A stretch of 64,000 nucleotides of DNA from Ascaphus truei (GCA_036426205.1 CM071571.1:117767977-117831976); one strand, 5' to 3'. Positions 41,901 to 54,440 are shown, counted from the stretch's first letter. The notes: generated by a model from the sequence alone, not told the origin. Numbers and translations: made by a program.

Positions 41901-42891
41901 CTAGCTAAAAGTCTGTCGGCCTTGTTGCCCTTGTCATAATATTTCTGGTTAGTCCATGTGAGGGCTTTTTCCACATCTTCCATTTGGGACTGTTTTAATT
42001 CATTTTGGCTGCGGTCAAGGTTTTGTAGATTTTTTTTGAGGGGTTGGCTTTATGCTGCTTTTCCAGCTTTGTAATTTTATTTGTCAGATCCGTTATTAGT
42101 TTTACCTTGACCTTCTTTCTGTGGGATGCAATTGATATAAAAGTTTCCCTGATTGCTGCCTTATGGGCTTCCCACAGAACCGCCGGTGAGTCGACTCTGC
42201 CTGCATTGAGAGCGAAGTACTCCCTAAGAGCTGCTTTAATTTCTTTTTCTACTGCCGGGTGGTTCAGTAGGGAGTCGTTCAGCTTCCAAGTGTAGGAGGT
42301 CAATTTTTTAAATGGAGTTGACCGAGTGATTGTGATAGGGGCATGATCTGACCAAGTAATGGGGCCTACTTCCGAATTGGTGGAGGCTTCGAGAACATTT
42401 TTGGTAGCAAAAAAATAGTCTATACGAGAGTATGATTGGTGTGGCGCCGAGTAAAATGTGTAGTCTCTTTGGCCCTGGTGTCGAATTCTCCAAATGTCCA
42501 TTATGGAGTAGTCCCTAGTAATCGCTTTAAATTGTCTCTCCATTTTCTGGGAGGATGCTCTTTGTGAGTGATTCAGAGTTGAGACTCTGTCCTCAGTGGA
42601 GTTTATCACCATATTAAAGTCCCCACCTATAATCAAAGAGGATAGGTAGTTAGGATCAATCTTCTCTAGCACTGTTTTTAGGAATTCTGTTTGATTTTCG
42701 TTTGGCGCATAGATGTTGACCAGGGCGATCGTCGTACCTGCAAGCGAGCCATATACCATTAGAAATCTACCCTCTGGATCTGAAGTCGTTTTGGTAATAT
42801 TGAATGGGGTTCCTTGTCTGAGTAGAATAGCTACTCCGCGCTTTTTACTGTTTAAATGATGAGAAGAAACCCGTCGGGAATACATTGCTCG
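38921..42891 (-). mobile_element. 5'-truncated L1 retrotransposon
   Basis: On the minus strand it has ORF2, a 3' UTR, AATAAAAATC and a poly-A tail (T-run at 38921-38937 on plus). ATCACATACAT (38910-38920) and ATCACATGCAT (42892-42902) form an 11-bp target duplication with one mismatch. ORF1 and the start of ORF2 are missing through 5' truncation. Confidence 0.85.
39282..42885 (-). pseudogene. L1 ORF2: endonuclease, RT, C-terminal zinc knuckle
   Basis: Endonuclease remainder: LVNIYAPNENQ, SLIIGGDFNMV, SRIDYFFATK, TWSDHAPI (catalytic GDFN and SDH motifs). RT: LGPDGFSNVYYK, YRPISLLNNDLK, LDAEKAFDRIDW, GTRQDCPLSPLLFSL, SLFADDVILTL (FADD active site). C-terminus: CWRGFGHRGDMAHIWWLCP, the L1-type Cys/His motif. 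It would nick DNA and prime reverse transcription at T-rich targets. Defects: truncated endonuclease N-terminus, frameshifts near 41990 and 41700, and an in-frame stop at 39894. The long intact 600-codon stretch suggests a fairly young copy. Confidence 0.9.
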
Positions 42892-43186
42892 ATCACATGC
42901 ATTTTAAGTGAAACTTCTTTGTCTTTTGTCACTGTTTTGTCACAGAAATTGTATTTGTAATGGTGATGTTTTTAATTAAAAATCAAAACACAATTTTAGT
43001 GCCAAAACGCAAAGAACTTTGACTAGGCGTGTTTTAGCTATTTGCACTTCTATTTTTATAGCGATAAGAAAGAAGTTTGTGCGCTACAAATTGATTATAT
43101 AATCAGTCCCAAGACTCTCAAACTATAAGAATCAAGGGATTTGGAAAAAAAGCGTGATAAGGTGCAGCTAATAAGATTGATGGCTC

Positions 43187-44998
43187 ACAGTCAGGGAGGC
43201 CCGGCCGCCTTGGCCCCTTGCGCGGCCAAGCGCCAGTTAATTAAATAAATGAAGAAAAAAAAAGTTTAAAAAAATGGCGGCGATTCCCCGTGGTCCCAGC
43301 GCGCATGCGCATGGCCCCCCCGCTCCCTCTCAACATGGGACAGAGGGGGAAGTACCAGCCAGCTCCTCCTGCGGCCCACTCCTCCACCCACGCTCCCAAT
43401 GTGGGATGGAGGGGGAAGTACAACCAACTCCTCCTGCGGCCCGCTCCCCCCCCCCACGCTCCCAACGTGGGATGGAGATGGAAGTAACAGCCAGCTCCTC
43501 CTGCAGCCCGCTTCCCCCCATGGCCAGCTTCCTACGTGCCCTCGAACCCACCTCCCATGGCCCCCCCCAGCCCACCTCCCATGCCCCCCCCAAGCCCACC
43601 TCCCGCGCCCCCTCCCCCAAGCCCACCTCCCGTCCTGGGAAGCTGCCGCGGGGATTTCGGGGGCAGGAGGGGGCAGCGTCCGGCGGCAAGCTGCACCCAC
43701 CTGGTCAAGGTAAGTCACCCCACCCAGTCACTGTCACCCACTGTCACCCACTGTCACCCACCCAGTCACTGACTGTCACCCACCCAGTCACTGTCCCCCA
43801 CCTAGTCACTGTCACCCACTGTCACTGTCACCCACTGTCACCCACCCAGTCACTGTCACCCACCCAGTCACTATCTCACACCCACCCAGTCACTGTCTCC
43901 CACCCACCCAGTCACTTTCTCCCAGTCACTGTCACCCACCCAGTCACTGTCACCCACCCAGTCACTCTCTCCCACCCAGTCACTGTCACCCAGTCACTGT
44001 CTCCCACCCTCCCAGTCACTGTCTCCCACCACCCAGTCACTCTCTCCCATTCACCCAATCACTCTCTCCCACCAACTCACTGTCACCCAGTCACTGTCTC
44101 TCTCCCACCCAGTCACTGTCACCCAATCACTGTCTCCCATTCAGTCACTGTCACCCAGTCACCCAGTCACTGTCTCCCACCCACCCAGTCACTGCCTCCA
44201 CCCACCCAGTCACTGTCATTCCCCACCCACCCACTGTCATTCACCCACCGAGGCACTGTCTCCCAGTCACCCAGTCACTGTCTCCCACCCACCCACTGTC
44301 TCCCACCCACTGTCATTCACCCACCCATCCACATTCAACATTCACCCACCCAATGTCATTCACCCACCCAGTCACTGTCTCCCAGTCACCCAGTCACTGT
44401 CTCCCACCCACCCATTGTCTCCCACCCACCGTCATTCACCCACCCATCCACATTCAACATTCACCCACCCACTGTCATTCAACTGTCATTCACACACCCA
44501 CCAATTGTCATTCACCCACCTACTGTCATTCAACCCACTGTAATTCACCCACCCACCAACTGTCATTCAACCCACGGTCATTAACCCACCCACTGTCATT
44601 CAACTGTCATTCGCCCACTGTCATTTGCCCACCCACCCACTGTCATTCGCCCACCCACCCACCCACTGTCATTCGCTCACCCACTGTCATTCGCCCACCC
44701 ACCCACTGTCTTTCGCCCACCCACCCACTGTCATTCACCCACCCACTGTCATTCGCCCACCCATCGTCATTCACCCACCCACTCACCCAGGCAGGCAGTC
44801 TTTTGTTGAAAATATAAAAATAAACAGGTTGCATTGTAATGTTTTTTTCTGTATCACAATAAGAAAACAGTTAAGTAAAAGTTGCGTGCTAAAATATATT
44901 TTTTCGTGGTAGGTGCGCTATGGGTTCGGCGGGGGGGGGGGGGCTGCTCCTTTCATTTGTCCCGGGCCCCATGATTTCTGTTGGTGGCCCAGCTGAGG
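43187..44998. mobile_element. Second hAT relative with expanded minisatellite, 5'-damaged
   Basis: Left part (GGCCCGGCCGCC ... GCGCATGCGCATGG) and right part (AACAGGTTGCATTGTAATG ... GGGCCCCATGATTTCTGTTGG then TGGCCCAG) match the element at 25967-26870. The left terminal repeat is missing or mutated. Confidence 0.65.
43715..44790. repeat. Minisatellite CACCCACCCAGTCACTGT, about 1.1 kb
   Basis: Dozens of variable units of CACCCACTGTCA / CCCAGTCACTGTC, changing to CCCACCCACTGTCATTC after about 44200. It creates a 436-codon Ser/Pro/His-rich frame that is not a gene. Confidence 0.9.
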
Positions 44999-44999
44999 A

Positions 45000-45470
45000 G
45001 ATGCCAAGAAATAAAGCAATCCCAAGAGGCAAGAACAAGAACTGAATATGCAGAGCTGTGCGAAAAGATGCCAAAGATGTAAGAAAATCGAATTGTGATA
45101 TGGTGAAGAACAATATCAAAGATAGCAAAAGCTCATAGAAGATGAAGCAGTAACTTATGATTTGGAAGAAGCAAATCATTGCACTCAAACAAGACAATGG
45201 ATCAAAAATAAAGAGAATCATAAAGAGAATTGAGGACTTCTACATGAAATTGCATGAGAACACCGATAACACAGGGCATAATTCAGCAGAGGACAAGTGA
45301 GAAGAAACCCACAATGATGTGCCATGCATTTTTCCAGAACAAGTAGCAAAAGCGATTACATCCATGAAAAATGGGAAGGCTCCAGGGGAAGAGGGAATTA
45401 AAACGTAAATCTTGAAAGAAACTGGTGAAGAAGTAGAGAAAGTAGAGTGGAGAAGAGTAAGAACGTTTCA
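45000..45470 (+). pseudogene. RTE-type LINE fragment
   Basis: Near 45340-45420 the frame gives VAKAITSMKNGKAPGEEGIK, the RT block 'mKNGKAPGeDGi' of RTE LINEs. Upstream, IIALKQDNGSKIKRIIKRIE and FYMKLHE match the linker. Several stops. No ends visible. Confidence 0.6.
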
Positions 45471-47158
45471 CATGCTACTTTAATACCAGGTGTATTTTCC
45501 TCCCTGACATCGGGAGGCGCTATCGCAGCTGTTTTCTCTGTATTCACTAGAGCCCCAAATTGTGGTAGTCCTACAGGTGGGCAGACTTTTCTTGCAGAGT
45601 TCGTAGCTCTCACAGGCGTCTCTGTAGACTTTTTCTTCTTCTTTACTTTTACAGATTCTGAAACATCAGTACAACTGTGCACACATTCCTTCTCATTAGT
45701 TATACCAGATGTGCACCAGCCAAGAAAAACCCCTGTACCTTCCTTGTGTCTACAGCGTATTGCTTGCTGCTGCAGTTATTTGGCTCACTGAAAAAAATAT
45801 TCCTCTGGCTGCTGCCCTTTTTCTGGGTCCACGTAGGGGTCATCATCATCCGAATAAGGCCTGAAGGGATACTGCTCTGTGTGGCTGGGCTCTTTACACC
45901 AGGAACACATTTTCTTCCCCATTCTTGTTGAGTCTGTATTTGACTTCAGCTGGGCGGCCTTTTTAAATCCCCAGGGTTTTTTTCCACAAGTGATGGGGTA
46001 GACTCTGGTCACAGCATCGGTACCTTGTTTGGGTCACCATCTTTTGCAGTCCTCCCAGTTCAACTGTGGCATTGTGGCTTTCTCCAGTGCAGTGTCGTTT
46101 TCCTGACTGGATGTGTAGCCCTTTAATTTTGGTTACTGTTGCTCGTGATTCTTTGTTTTGTTGATCAGGCAGTTTAATTCATCCTTGAAAGACCCTGTTT
46201 CTTGAGTGCATCGTGCAATTCTCCTCTCAGGTTCTTTATCTCCTCACTGTGCTTTCTCTGAGCTTGCTTCCACATATCCTTCATTATATTGTGGAGCACT
46301 GTGAATCTCTTCGCTAGGGCCGCAGCTGCTTGCCTCAGTTTCTGGACCTTCTTGTGCTCCCTCTTGTACCGAGTCACCTGGCCTCTAAGCTTGGTCTCCA
46401 GCAAAGCTCTGGTGTTGTTCAGCTCCTTATGCTGCTCTGCGGGGACACACTGGGTAAGGAGACGTTCTTGCAGCACTTCTTTAGCAGCCTGCAGATTTTC
46501 TTCTTGCAGAGTTCGCTGCTTCTCCTCGGCATTCTGGAGCTGCGTACACAGACCTTGCAGTTGGTTCTGCAATAGGTTCTTTGCTTGTGTGTGTTGCTTG
46601 AATGCTTCCAATTTTTCATTTTCTAAAAGTTTCTTTATTTTTTTGTAGCTTGTGCAGCTTTTCCTTCTTTTCATTGACGTGATCTGTCAAATCCAAATGT
46701 TCTTTCAGTCTTGTATTTTCTCTTTTTGCAATCTCTGTAATATTCAGGGCCTCCTTGTAGTCCTCCTTCCATTTACGCACTTCTGATTTGAGACTCCCGG
46801 TCTCCTGGCATGAGACTTCAATCTCTAGGCTGAGGGTCTGAAGCTCCTTCTGAGAGACTCTGAGATCCATACTAAGACTGAGGATAACTTTATGAGAGAT
46901 GTCCAGTTCCTCAGTGAGACTGTGAAGTTCCTTTTTAGTAAAATGAATACTACAAATAGTGAGATCAGCTGCAAGAGCTGTGCAGTGAGACACAGAGAGA
47001 GAGACTGCTTCTCTCTGATCTCTCTGCACAGCTCTTACAGACTGGTGGTGGCTCGGTAGGATTAAAGCAGCAGGAGTCCCATTCAGAACAGGGACCCTCG
47101 CTGTATTAATCCTTCTGGGAAATGTACTGTCCTTTGGGTTGTGAGAGTGGTGAGCCAC
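45447..47158 (-). pseudogene. Gag-like coiled-coil gene of a retroelement
   Basis: Minus strand, three consecutive frames that read as one broken gene: 47158-46616 (180 codons), 46674-46174 (166 codons) and 46012-45785 (75 codons), then a Lys-rich tail to about 45447. The first junction is a single-base shift at an A-run (about 46640). Residues from about 70 on are almost continuous coiled coil (heptads in LEIEVSCQETGSLKSEVRKW and LLENEKLEAFKQHTQ). The third piece has a zinc-knuckle-like CSWCKEPSHTEQYP in which the last Cys is replaced. Position downstream of a minus-strand LTR (about 48350-47865) fits gag of an LTR element or endogenous retrovirus. The family is not identified; no pol is seen because the RTE scrap lies next to it. 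Confidence 0.45.
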
Positions 47159-47864
47159 GAGGCAACTGCACTTACAGTAGCATGTGCTCCATCCGCTTCA
47201 AATTGAGCCGAAAGTAAATAGCTCTACATCTGTAAATAATTGCTTTCAATTTTGCTGCGTTTTCACAGTGAGATTTACTAAAGACTTTTCCGTAATTTTT
47301 TAGAAAAAGTTTTGTGCTCTGCTCTCCTCTGAGCCAGAAGTTTTTTCAATAGAGATGTGCAACATTTTCGGGGAAGTTTACAAACCAGTTGAAACTCACT
47401 GAATAATTTACAGTACGCCACCAATTTGGCAATCATTAAAAATGTATGTGCATTGCAAAATCATGAGAATTTATTTTGATTTGTCAAGTTTTTCTTAAAT
47501 GTCACTCTTATTTCTAGATACACACACACACACACACAGTAGCTTAAAGAGATTAGCCATCTATACCAGATTAAACAGATGTGGTATTAATCAGTGAGAG
47601 GAAAGAACCTGTCTCTGAATGTACGCCGACAGTAGTTTCATCAGTTAACCACAAAGTCAGACTGATATAGAGTTTCCTAACCCCAGAGATCGAGTGGAGG
47701 AGTAGTACTCTGAAGAGTACTGTATTATTCACAATTTAGACACCCCACAACCTCTGGGTGTTCAAGTGTACCAGCGAAACTACTTGTAAGACCGAGCTCA
47801 TACACTCTGTTTGCTTGCGAGAGTGTGAGCTCTTGCTGCAGTAGCAAACGAGATCTGTACTCAT

Positions 47865-48350
47865 AGTGTGGGAGGCTATTGGGGGGCGTAGTGGGCGCGT
47901 GGCCATGATATCATGTGCTGGTAACCTGCTGGTTCACAGAAGCTCTGAGGTCTGCTGATGGTAGTGGGGAAGACAGAACAGGCTTTTGGGGTGATAGTTG
48001 GTTCTTTCTCACTGGTGTGGCGCCTCCATCTCTTGCAGGCTCTAGAGGTACTGGAGGCAATCCCTGCAGGAGAACTCTCTTTGGCTAACCCCCTCCCCCT
48101 GATTAATTGCACTCTCAGGCAGCGAATATAAAAAGAACTGGAACAGCTTTATTCTGCACACAGAATACAGCCTTTAACTGATTCAACTCTGTTCCTTCCT
48201 CCGGATGGTGCCTGGAATCAAACAAGGAAGCATGAGGCCCCAGAGTCTGTTCTATGCTCTTCCCCACCCCTTGGTGGGATGATGGATAGCTGTCCCTCTC
48301 CCCTAAGGGAGGGGATGGAATGCAGTCAGAGCCCTTACTCCATACTCCCA
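47865..48350 (-). mobile_element. LTR of the gag-bearing element (diverged, edges uncertain)
   Basis: Shares order of blocks with the solo LTR at 21659: GGTTCACAGAA, TTTTGGGGTGATAGTTGG, GAACAGCTTTATTCTG (minus-strand AATAAA), CACAGAATACAGC and CTCCCCTAAGGGAGGGGA. Orientation matches the gag-like gene 700 bp away. Confidence 0.55.
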
Positions 48351-48394
48351 GCAATCACTCTCTCTCATGGGAGAGAACAAGCCCCGTAAATTTG

Positions 48395-48557
48395 GCTTTC
48401 TGAGTGTGCAGATCAACTCCGCAATGTTGCGCATGTGCAGTCCGAAGTGGAGAGAGATGAGGGAAGGTGTCCCACAAGGGCACCCATCGTACATTGCGCA
48501 TGCGCACTGAGACTCTCTCTGAGTCCCTCCAGGAGTTGATCTGCACACTCAGAAAGC
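48395..48557. mobile_element. 163-bp palindromic MITE
   Basis: GCTTTCTGAGTGTGCAGATC and the following AACTCC are repeated inverted and exactly at the other end (48532-48557). Inner GCGCATGTGC/GCGCATGCGC words extend the symmetry. It lies at the edge of the LTR. No clear duplication found. Confidence 0.6.
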
Positions 48558-48930
48558 ATAATACGTGCAGAGACACAGCTGATCTTGATCCCTGATGACC
48601 ACCTTCACAGCTGCCTGCGATCCTAGCACCCTCCAAATGATGACGTCAGATGGCTTACTTATACCATGCTCTAGACAGACCCACACAGCAGCCCCATTTG
48701 CAGCAGAAGAGGAGAGAGCTAGAGACTACTTTTGCTGCTCCATACCCTGTGGTTTGATTTTGCATTACTGTGTATTCACCTCACATTCTCTTGTTTTGCT
48801 GCTATTACAGTGTACCTTAGCATTTTTTGCTTGTTAGATTATATTTTGTTGCTTAGTTAACTAGGGCTTATTTTGTTTATTGTTTTAGGGGTACTGGGGT
48901 AAGGGAAGTACCTCTTGTTCCTTTTAGGGA

Positions 48931-48983
48931 CAAGGGGGAACGGGCCTGAGGAAGGGGCTTGTCCCCGAAATGTTGCCCCCTTG
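48931..48983 (+). ncRNA. Hammerhead-like ribozyme motif, best helix I
   Basis: Exact CTGAGGA core at 48946, then AGGGG CTTG TCCCC hairpin and GAAA. CAAGGGGGAAC upstream can pair with GTTGCCCCCTTG downstream, giving a long helix I. The ACGCGT word is TGTTG here. A T-rich and poly-C stretch follows. Confidence 0.55.
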
Positions 48984-49002
48984 TTTATCCCCCATTGTGT
49001 AC

Positions 49003-51091
49003 CCCCCCCCCCCCCCCCCCCATTTTTTTCTCCACTTTCACATTTTCCCTTTTTTTGCTATTTTTAGTGTGCTTTGTATTATTGTGTTGGTGTCACTTTG
49101 CTCCTTGTATATAACTTGTGCATTTATGAAATATTCATTTGATTTGGCATTTCCCACTTGTTGCTACTTTTCCTATAGTCAGAGCGTGCTGGAACTATTA
49201 GCTTCGATAATCCCTATACAACCACACAGTAAGTATAAATCATATCAATAAATGCATGTACAGCAAAAACGTTGTATAGCACTGAAAGGCTTTTGCTGTT
49301 ATTTAACAATGGCTCCCGACTGGAAAACTAGGGCAAAGAAACTGCACAAGATTTACTGTATTAACATCAAAAATATTAAAACCAATGGGGTTTTCTTGTT
49401 TCATAAATGTGGTGCTGTGTTGTTGCACCAGTTTTAGCCTGGTTTTGCTTTGTGCATTTTAACATCTGCAGTTACATTTATTTGCTGAGGTCTATTAAGT
49501 GATTTTTAATGCCCACTAAACTGCTAATCCTAGTGCAGTTTAGTGAATGAGGTCACAAAAAGGGAAAGTATTTTTTTATAATGGAATGAACTTAGTTGAA
49601 GTAGTTGAGCTCACATTCCTGGATTGCAATAATATTTCATACAATTTTCTATTTCCTCGATTTTTTTTTTTTATTATTCAATACTATGGCTTAGAATACG
49701 AACACTAACAATATTGCTTTTCCCCAGACTACAGAAAGAAATCTCCTTTGCCTTAATAGATGCTGAAAATAAACATTTCAAGATTGAAATCCACTCATCT
49801 GTAAACAGAAATGACACGCCTGGCATTTGCTGAAAAGATAAACAGATATTTTCTCTTCATTGTAGCAGTGAATTGAAGACCACTTGCAAGAAGAAGAAAG
49901 CACACATTTCTTTTTCAACATCTCACTTCACTAGATTTACTCAGGTGGATCTATCTCATTCAATGCAACTCATTAGTTTCATATAGGACTGACAGGAGCA
50001 CTTGTAATAGTCATTTAATGGTATACAATGAAAGACTGTGATTGAAATGGTCTGTTTCTCAATGCAATTCAAAGCAAATACATGGAAGAAATGTACCACA
50101 AGTTACAGATGAAATTCATTAAACACTACTTTGGATAATGATGCTGTTTCAACTGTAATAAAAATGTACATGATATAATGATCAGATGATGTGCTGGGAG
50201 CTAATTTGAGCAATGTGCATTTGAATGGCCTTTTTAATTAACCTTTGAAAAGGCATGATTTTTTTGCAGGATATACAGTAATACTTTTTTTCAGTGGCAA
50301 ACCTTAGAATTTTTCATTAAAATTGTTCATGGATGTTGTAATATTTGAGCTGTCAATTAAATGCAAAACCATCTCTTTCAGATCTACAGTACAGTAACAG
50401 GTCAGAAAAGTTTGGGAGGATTTTAAGAAGCAGCTTTACATACTATATTGTACGTAGCAAAATAGGAAGATTTTGTGGTCTTTATCTGTTGAATTACCAA
50501 TCAACCAAATCAACCAATATAATTCCATCTAATTATCCAGTGGACCATCCAGTAAAATTAAGAGTGAGGCAACAATAAATGATTGTAAAGGAAATAAAGG
50601 GACGTGAGGTCAAAAGTGTAGCTGGATGAAAAATACACCTTTTTTATGTGTGGTGGTAGTACTGAAGAACGTACTGTACCCGGCATAACACCTACAGAGA
50701 GGTCTATTCTGCAACTGTCCCAGTGGACTAAGTGACGGCAAGCTCAGCTAACATGTGGGACAGCACAGTGCCCTGAACATGCACCTGCTCCTAAAGGGCA
50801 AACAGAATATTTAATTTCCACTATGCACATTTTAAAGTAAGCTGGACAGTAAATTAACAGATGTTTTTTTTAGTTACGCAACAGCAAATATAAATCTTTT
50901 TTTATTCATCTGGTTGTGTTATGTAATTGGATTTCAATGTCTGTTACTAACAAATTATAGGGTGAGTCATTGTAAAACATGTGACATTCACTGTAGATTT
51001 TACAGCACTTCTCTGTCTCAATGATAAGGTAAGCATGTGAGATCTAAGTTGGTACCTGTCATGCATAGATCCTATGATGTTAAGTTTATGA
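49003..51091. other. Poly-C tract, then AT-rich intergenic DNA
   Basis: A C homopolymer at about 49003-49021. The rest (to 51091) shows no bounded repeat, RNA gene or protein motif; the small frames lack any recognisable domain. Confidence 0.5.
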
Positions 51092-51427
51092 TAGAGATGG
51101 GTGAACATTTTTTGGCAGATTTGGATCTGCAGCGGATCGGTCGGTTCCTTTGGTCCACAGATTTCAGCGGATCAATCTCGTAATGTGCGATTTGCGTTTT
51201 GCAGATTTTTTATTATTATTGTCAATAAACACTGCGGATTCCACAACCGTAGACGGATTTGTAGAATCCAATCCATGGATTCAGCAATCCGTTAATGGAT
51301 TTTTAAGAATCTGCTAACGAGTTGCTGAATTCGCGGATTGCATTCTACAAATCCGTCAATGAAACAGATTTTGGTTTAAAAATGTGAGAAAATCCTGGAA
51401 ACGGATTTGTGGGTTCGGCCATCTCTA
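51092..51427. mobile_element. MITE, hAT-like, family GATGGGCGAA (copy 2)
   Basis: Ends TAGAGATGGGTGAAC and GTTCGGCCATCTCTA are inverted repeats. Body words such as GGATTTGTAGAATCC match copy 1 at 86-342. Fragments of the same family lie at about 55065-55110 and 58830-58935. Confidence 0.7.
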
Positions 51428-52982
51428 CTTATTAACCCCAGAAAATCAATTAATGGAAGATAAAAGTCCCTTAAAAGGATGAGTAGAAGAGTAAAAATAG
51501 TAGAATAAGGCTTTATAAATGATGTTTATGGAGTTTTAGGTACTTTTATTTAGAGATGAGCCAGTCCAGGCCTCCTGAACTTTGGGGATCTAATTCTAAT
51601 TTATTCTAAGGCTCACATCCGCTTGCTAGTCCAAGACAAAAAGGGGGCAAAACTTTATTTTTGTTTCCCTTTCAGCTCAAATCTCGCAGGATTTTCCCTC
51701 TCAAAGGTAGGAGGCTGTGTATGTGCTGTGCGGACTACAGAGGCTGGTAGAGAGAGAAAGATAAAGGCGCACAAAGACATCGAGAAGTAGAGAGATAAAG
51801 TCAAGAAATTATTATTTAATTTAGAATTATATTGCACGTATATATTACATTTAACTTTTTATGAACTTCTATAGTTATAGGCAGAGACAGGTCAACCAAC
51901 CGCTGTAGAGAAATGCAGAGCACAGCAAAGAAAGGCCAAAAAATCGGGCAAAAGTTGAATGAATGAAAAATCCAGGGCAACTCTTGTTCTGAGATCAATT
52001 TATTGCAAGCTCAAACAAGATGGTGAAGGTAGATGAAACGTATCAAGGTATAAGGTACAACAAGAATCTCATACAAATTTATACATTCCAGTTTCGCGCC
52101 AAAACTGAGACAAAATTGACGTAATCAACAAGCGCAATCCAACACTGAGTCGCTCCAGTGCGTCGACACTCCTCATTGGCCAAATGAGTCAAGTGTAAAC
52201 AGAAGTGACGTCACTAACAAGCGCGACCTGAAATCGAGTCGCACTGATGCGACACCTATCCACATTTGCCAGATGAGTCATGTGATGACACAATTCAACG
52301 TAAGAAACTTTAATTAGGTTAAAAAAATGAACAACAAACAAAATTCAAAAAAGTATAAAAAAGATATTAAAACATACATGATACTGTATAAGATTCAAGC
52401 CCATGCCTGTCTAAACATCAAACTACATAACCATAATACTTCATAGTTATAAAGAATTCATAAACTTATAAATTAATGCTACAGATGGTAAAGATAGGGA
52501 AGTACAGAACTAAATAAATAATTTATAAGATGGACAGAATCTTCATTGTAGAGTTTGGGGTAAAGGCATGGGCAAGCATAAAACCTTGTTTTAATCTAAG
52601 TTACAGAACAGTATAAAAACAGAATTTACCTAATAATGGTTAGAGTGTATTGTTCAAAATTAGACTTATTTAATTAATATAACCTATGGTAAATTTATAC
52701 TATTTCGTAAATCTGGGTCAGATGATGACAAGTGCGATCAAAGTGATGATACACCACATCATTAAAGCTCCACTCTGTGGCACAAAAAAACATATCAAGA
52801 ACAATTATCAGACAGAAAGGACTCACTTTTCCATTGGTATGTCTGAAATATCGAATCCATCTCCACACATAAACATTCAAAAATTAAACATAAAATTTGT
52901 AAATATCTTAATACAGTATATAGTGTGGAGATAGAAATCAGGGATACAGACAGACCAATGGATGGTGGCACTCTGTTAGAAG
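51428..52982. other. AT-rich; probable 3' region of the PLE at 52983
   Basis: 52010-52982 is probably the terminal-repeat region of the minus-strand PLE that follows. A GATGAAACGTATC word at 52037 recalls the ribozyme-like motifs but the core is not convincing. Nothing is recognised in 51428-52010. Confidence 0.35.
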
Positions 52983-54440
52983 CTACAGAAAGTGACCAAG
53001 ATCCCAGTCAATATTGAGACCTAGGGGAGATCTAGTTCTCATGGTAAAGATCCAAAATGCCTCTCTTTTATCTAATGCCTTAATTCTATCACATCCTCTA
53101 GGTAGAGGGTGTATATGTTTAATACCCTGAAACTTAAAATAATCAATGCCACCCCTAGGACAACGGGAAAAGTGTTTTGGAACAGGACGGTTCTGATCTT
53201 TTTTCAATATTAATCTGAGGTGTTCCATTATTCTGATGTTCAAGAACCTTGTGGTCCTGCACACATACTGCTGCTTGCATCCACATGTTAATAAATAAAC
53301 AAAATTTGGAATTACCATTTATGAACGAGTGGATGTTATGGTTCTCTCGTGTGACCGTGGAGGTAAAGGTGGGCAGAATGTTCATTCTAGGACAGAATTT
53401 GCAGCCATTACATTTGAATGAGCCCTTTGGTAGATCAGGCCTAACATCTGTCTTAAGCTTAAAAAGGCTAGGTGATAATGAATTTGCTAAAGTTTTAGCT
53501 TTCCTAAAGATGATGTTAGGACCTGATGCAATATAGGGTTTGAGGACTGGATCTAGGGTTTGGACTCCCCAGTGTTTCTTAAAGATACCTTTTATCTGCT
53601 CAGCCTGTGAGCTATAAGATGTAATAAATGATGGACCCTCATTAACCAGAGATTTCCTAAGTGAACGCTTCAAAGGTGAGAGTCTATCCATAGCTGAGAC
53701 TTCAGAGAGGGATCTATATAGGTCCCTTTGATTATAACCCCATTAAAGGAATCTTCTATACAGATCCTGTGGCTGCAGTTTGAAATCTTCCTCGCCAGAA
53801 CAATTGCGGCCTGCCCGCATAAATTGGCTTTTTGGTATCCCCCGAACAGTGGTTTGGGATGGCAACTGCTCGCCCTTAGAAAAGTGTTCCATGAATTGGG
53901 TTTACAAAAAATATCTGTCTGAATAGTGAGTGCAGTGTCAATATATAAGCAAAGGTCTAAATAATGTATGTTGTGATAATGAAAGGTGTAAGTGAATTTA
54001 AGGTTATAATTGTTGTCATTGAGTGAGTGAATGAAATCAAGAAGAGTGGAGACATCACCCTCCCAAATGAAAAGGAGATCGTCGATGAAACGTCTATAAA
54101 ACAAAATGTGCTCCCTATATGTGTTCATATCTCCAAACACGTGGAACGACTCCCACCACCCCATAAAGAGGTTGGCATAGGAAGGGGGGGAACTAGTCCC
54201 CATCGACGTTCCACGTGTTTGGAGATAATGAACACCATCAAACAGAAAAAAATTGTGAGTGAAAAGAAAGTGCATGGAATCAAGAATAAAAGTGGTGAGT
54301 GCAGGTGAAAGGTGAGAGTGTGTGAGGAAATGGTGAGCAGCAGCCAAATCCTGCTCATGGGAGATAGCCATATATAAAGATGTCACATCGAGAGTAACCC
54401 ATAACAGATTACACTTCCATGTGAAACCATCAAGTCAACC
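52983..54440 (-). pseudogene. Penelope-like element RT and GIY-YIG (copy 4)
   Basis: From RT motif A (TLDVTSLYMAIS at about 54400) through QTRGTSMGTSSPPSYANLFM, YRRFIDDLLFIWEG (FIDD active site, about 54080-54040) and the thumb (SSQAEQIKGIFKKHWG, NIIFRKAKTLANSLSPS). Then the Cys-rich FKCNGCKFCPRM, and GIY-YIG: FVYLLTCGCKQQYVCRT, VPKHFSRCPR, DKREAFWIFTMRTRSP. The reading uses three frames (joins near 53680 and 53300-53250). The conserved Gly of YVGRT is Cys here. Inactive and 5'-truncated before motif A. The best preserved PLE RT in the window. Confidence 0.85.

Noticed and set aside
43274..44584. 436-codon open frame, Ser/Pro/His-rich
   Set aside because: Produced entirely by a stop-free minisatellite in a hAT-like element; no start context or domain.
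46289..46648. Plus-strand Cys/Ser/Phe-rich frame
   Set aside because: Shadow of the minus-strand coiled-coil gene.
49700..50600. Possible conserved non-coding element or host exon
   Set aside because: Looks unique, but conservation cannot be judged without alignment and no exon signal is visible.
52020..52060. Hammerhead-like motif with GATGAAACGTATC
   Set aside because: No CUGANGA box or helix II in the right order, and orientation conflicts with the adjacent PLE.
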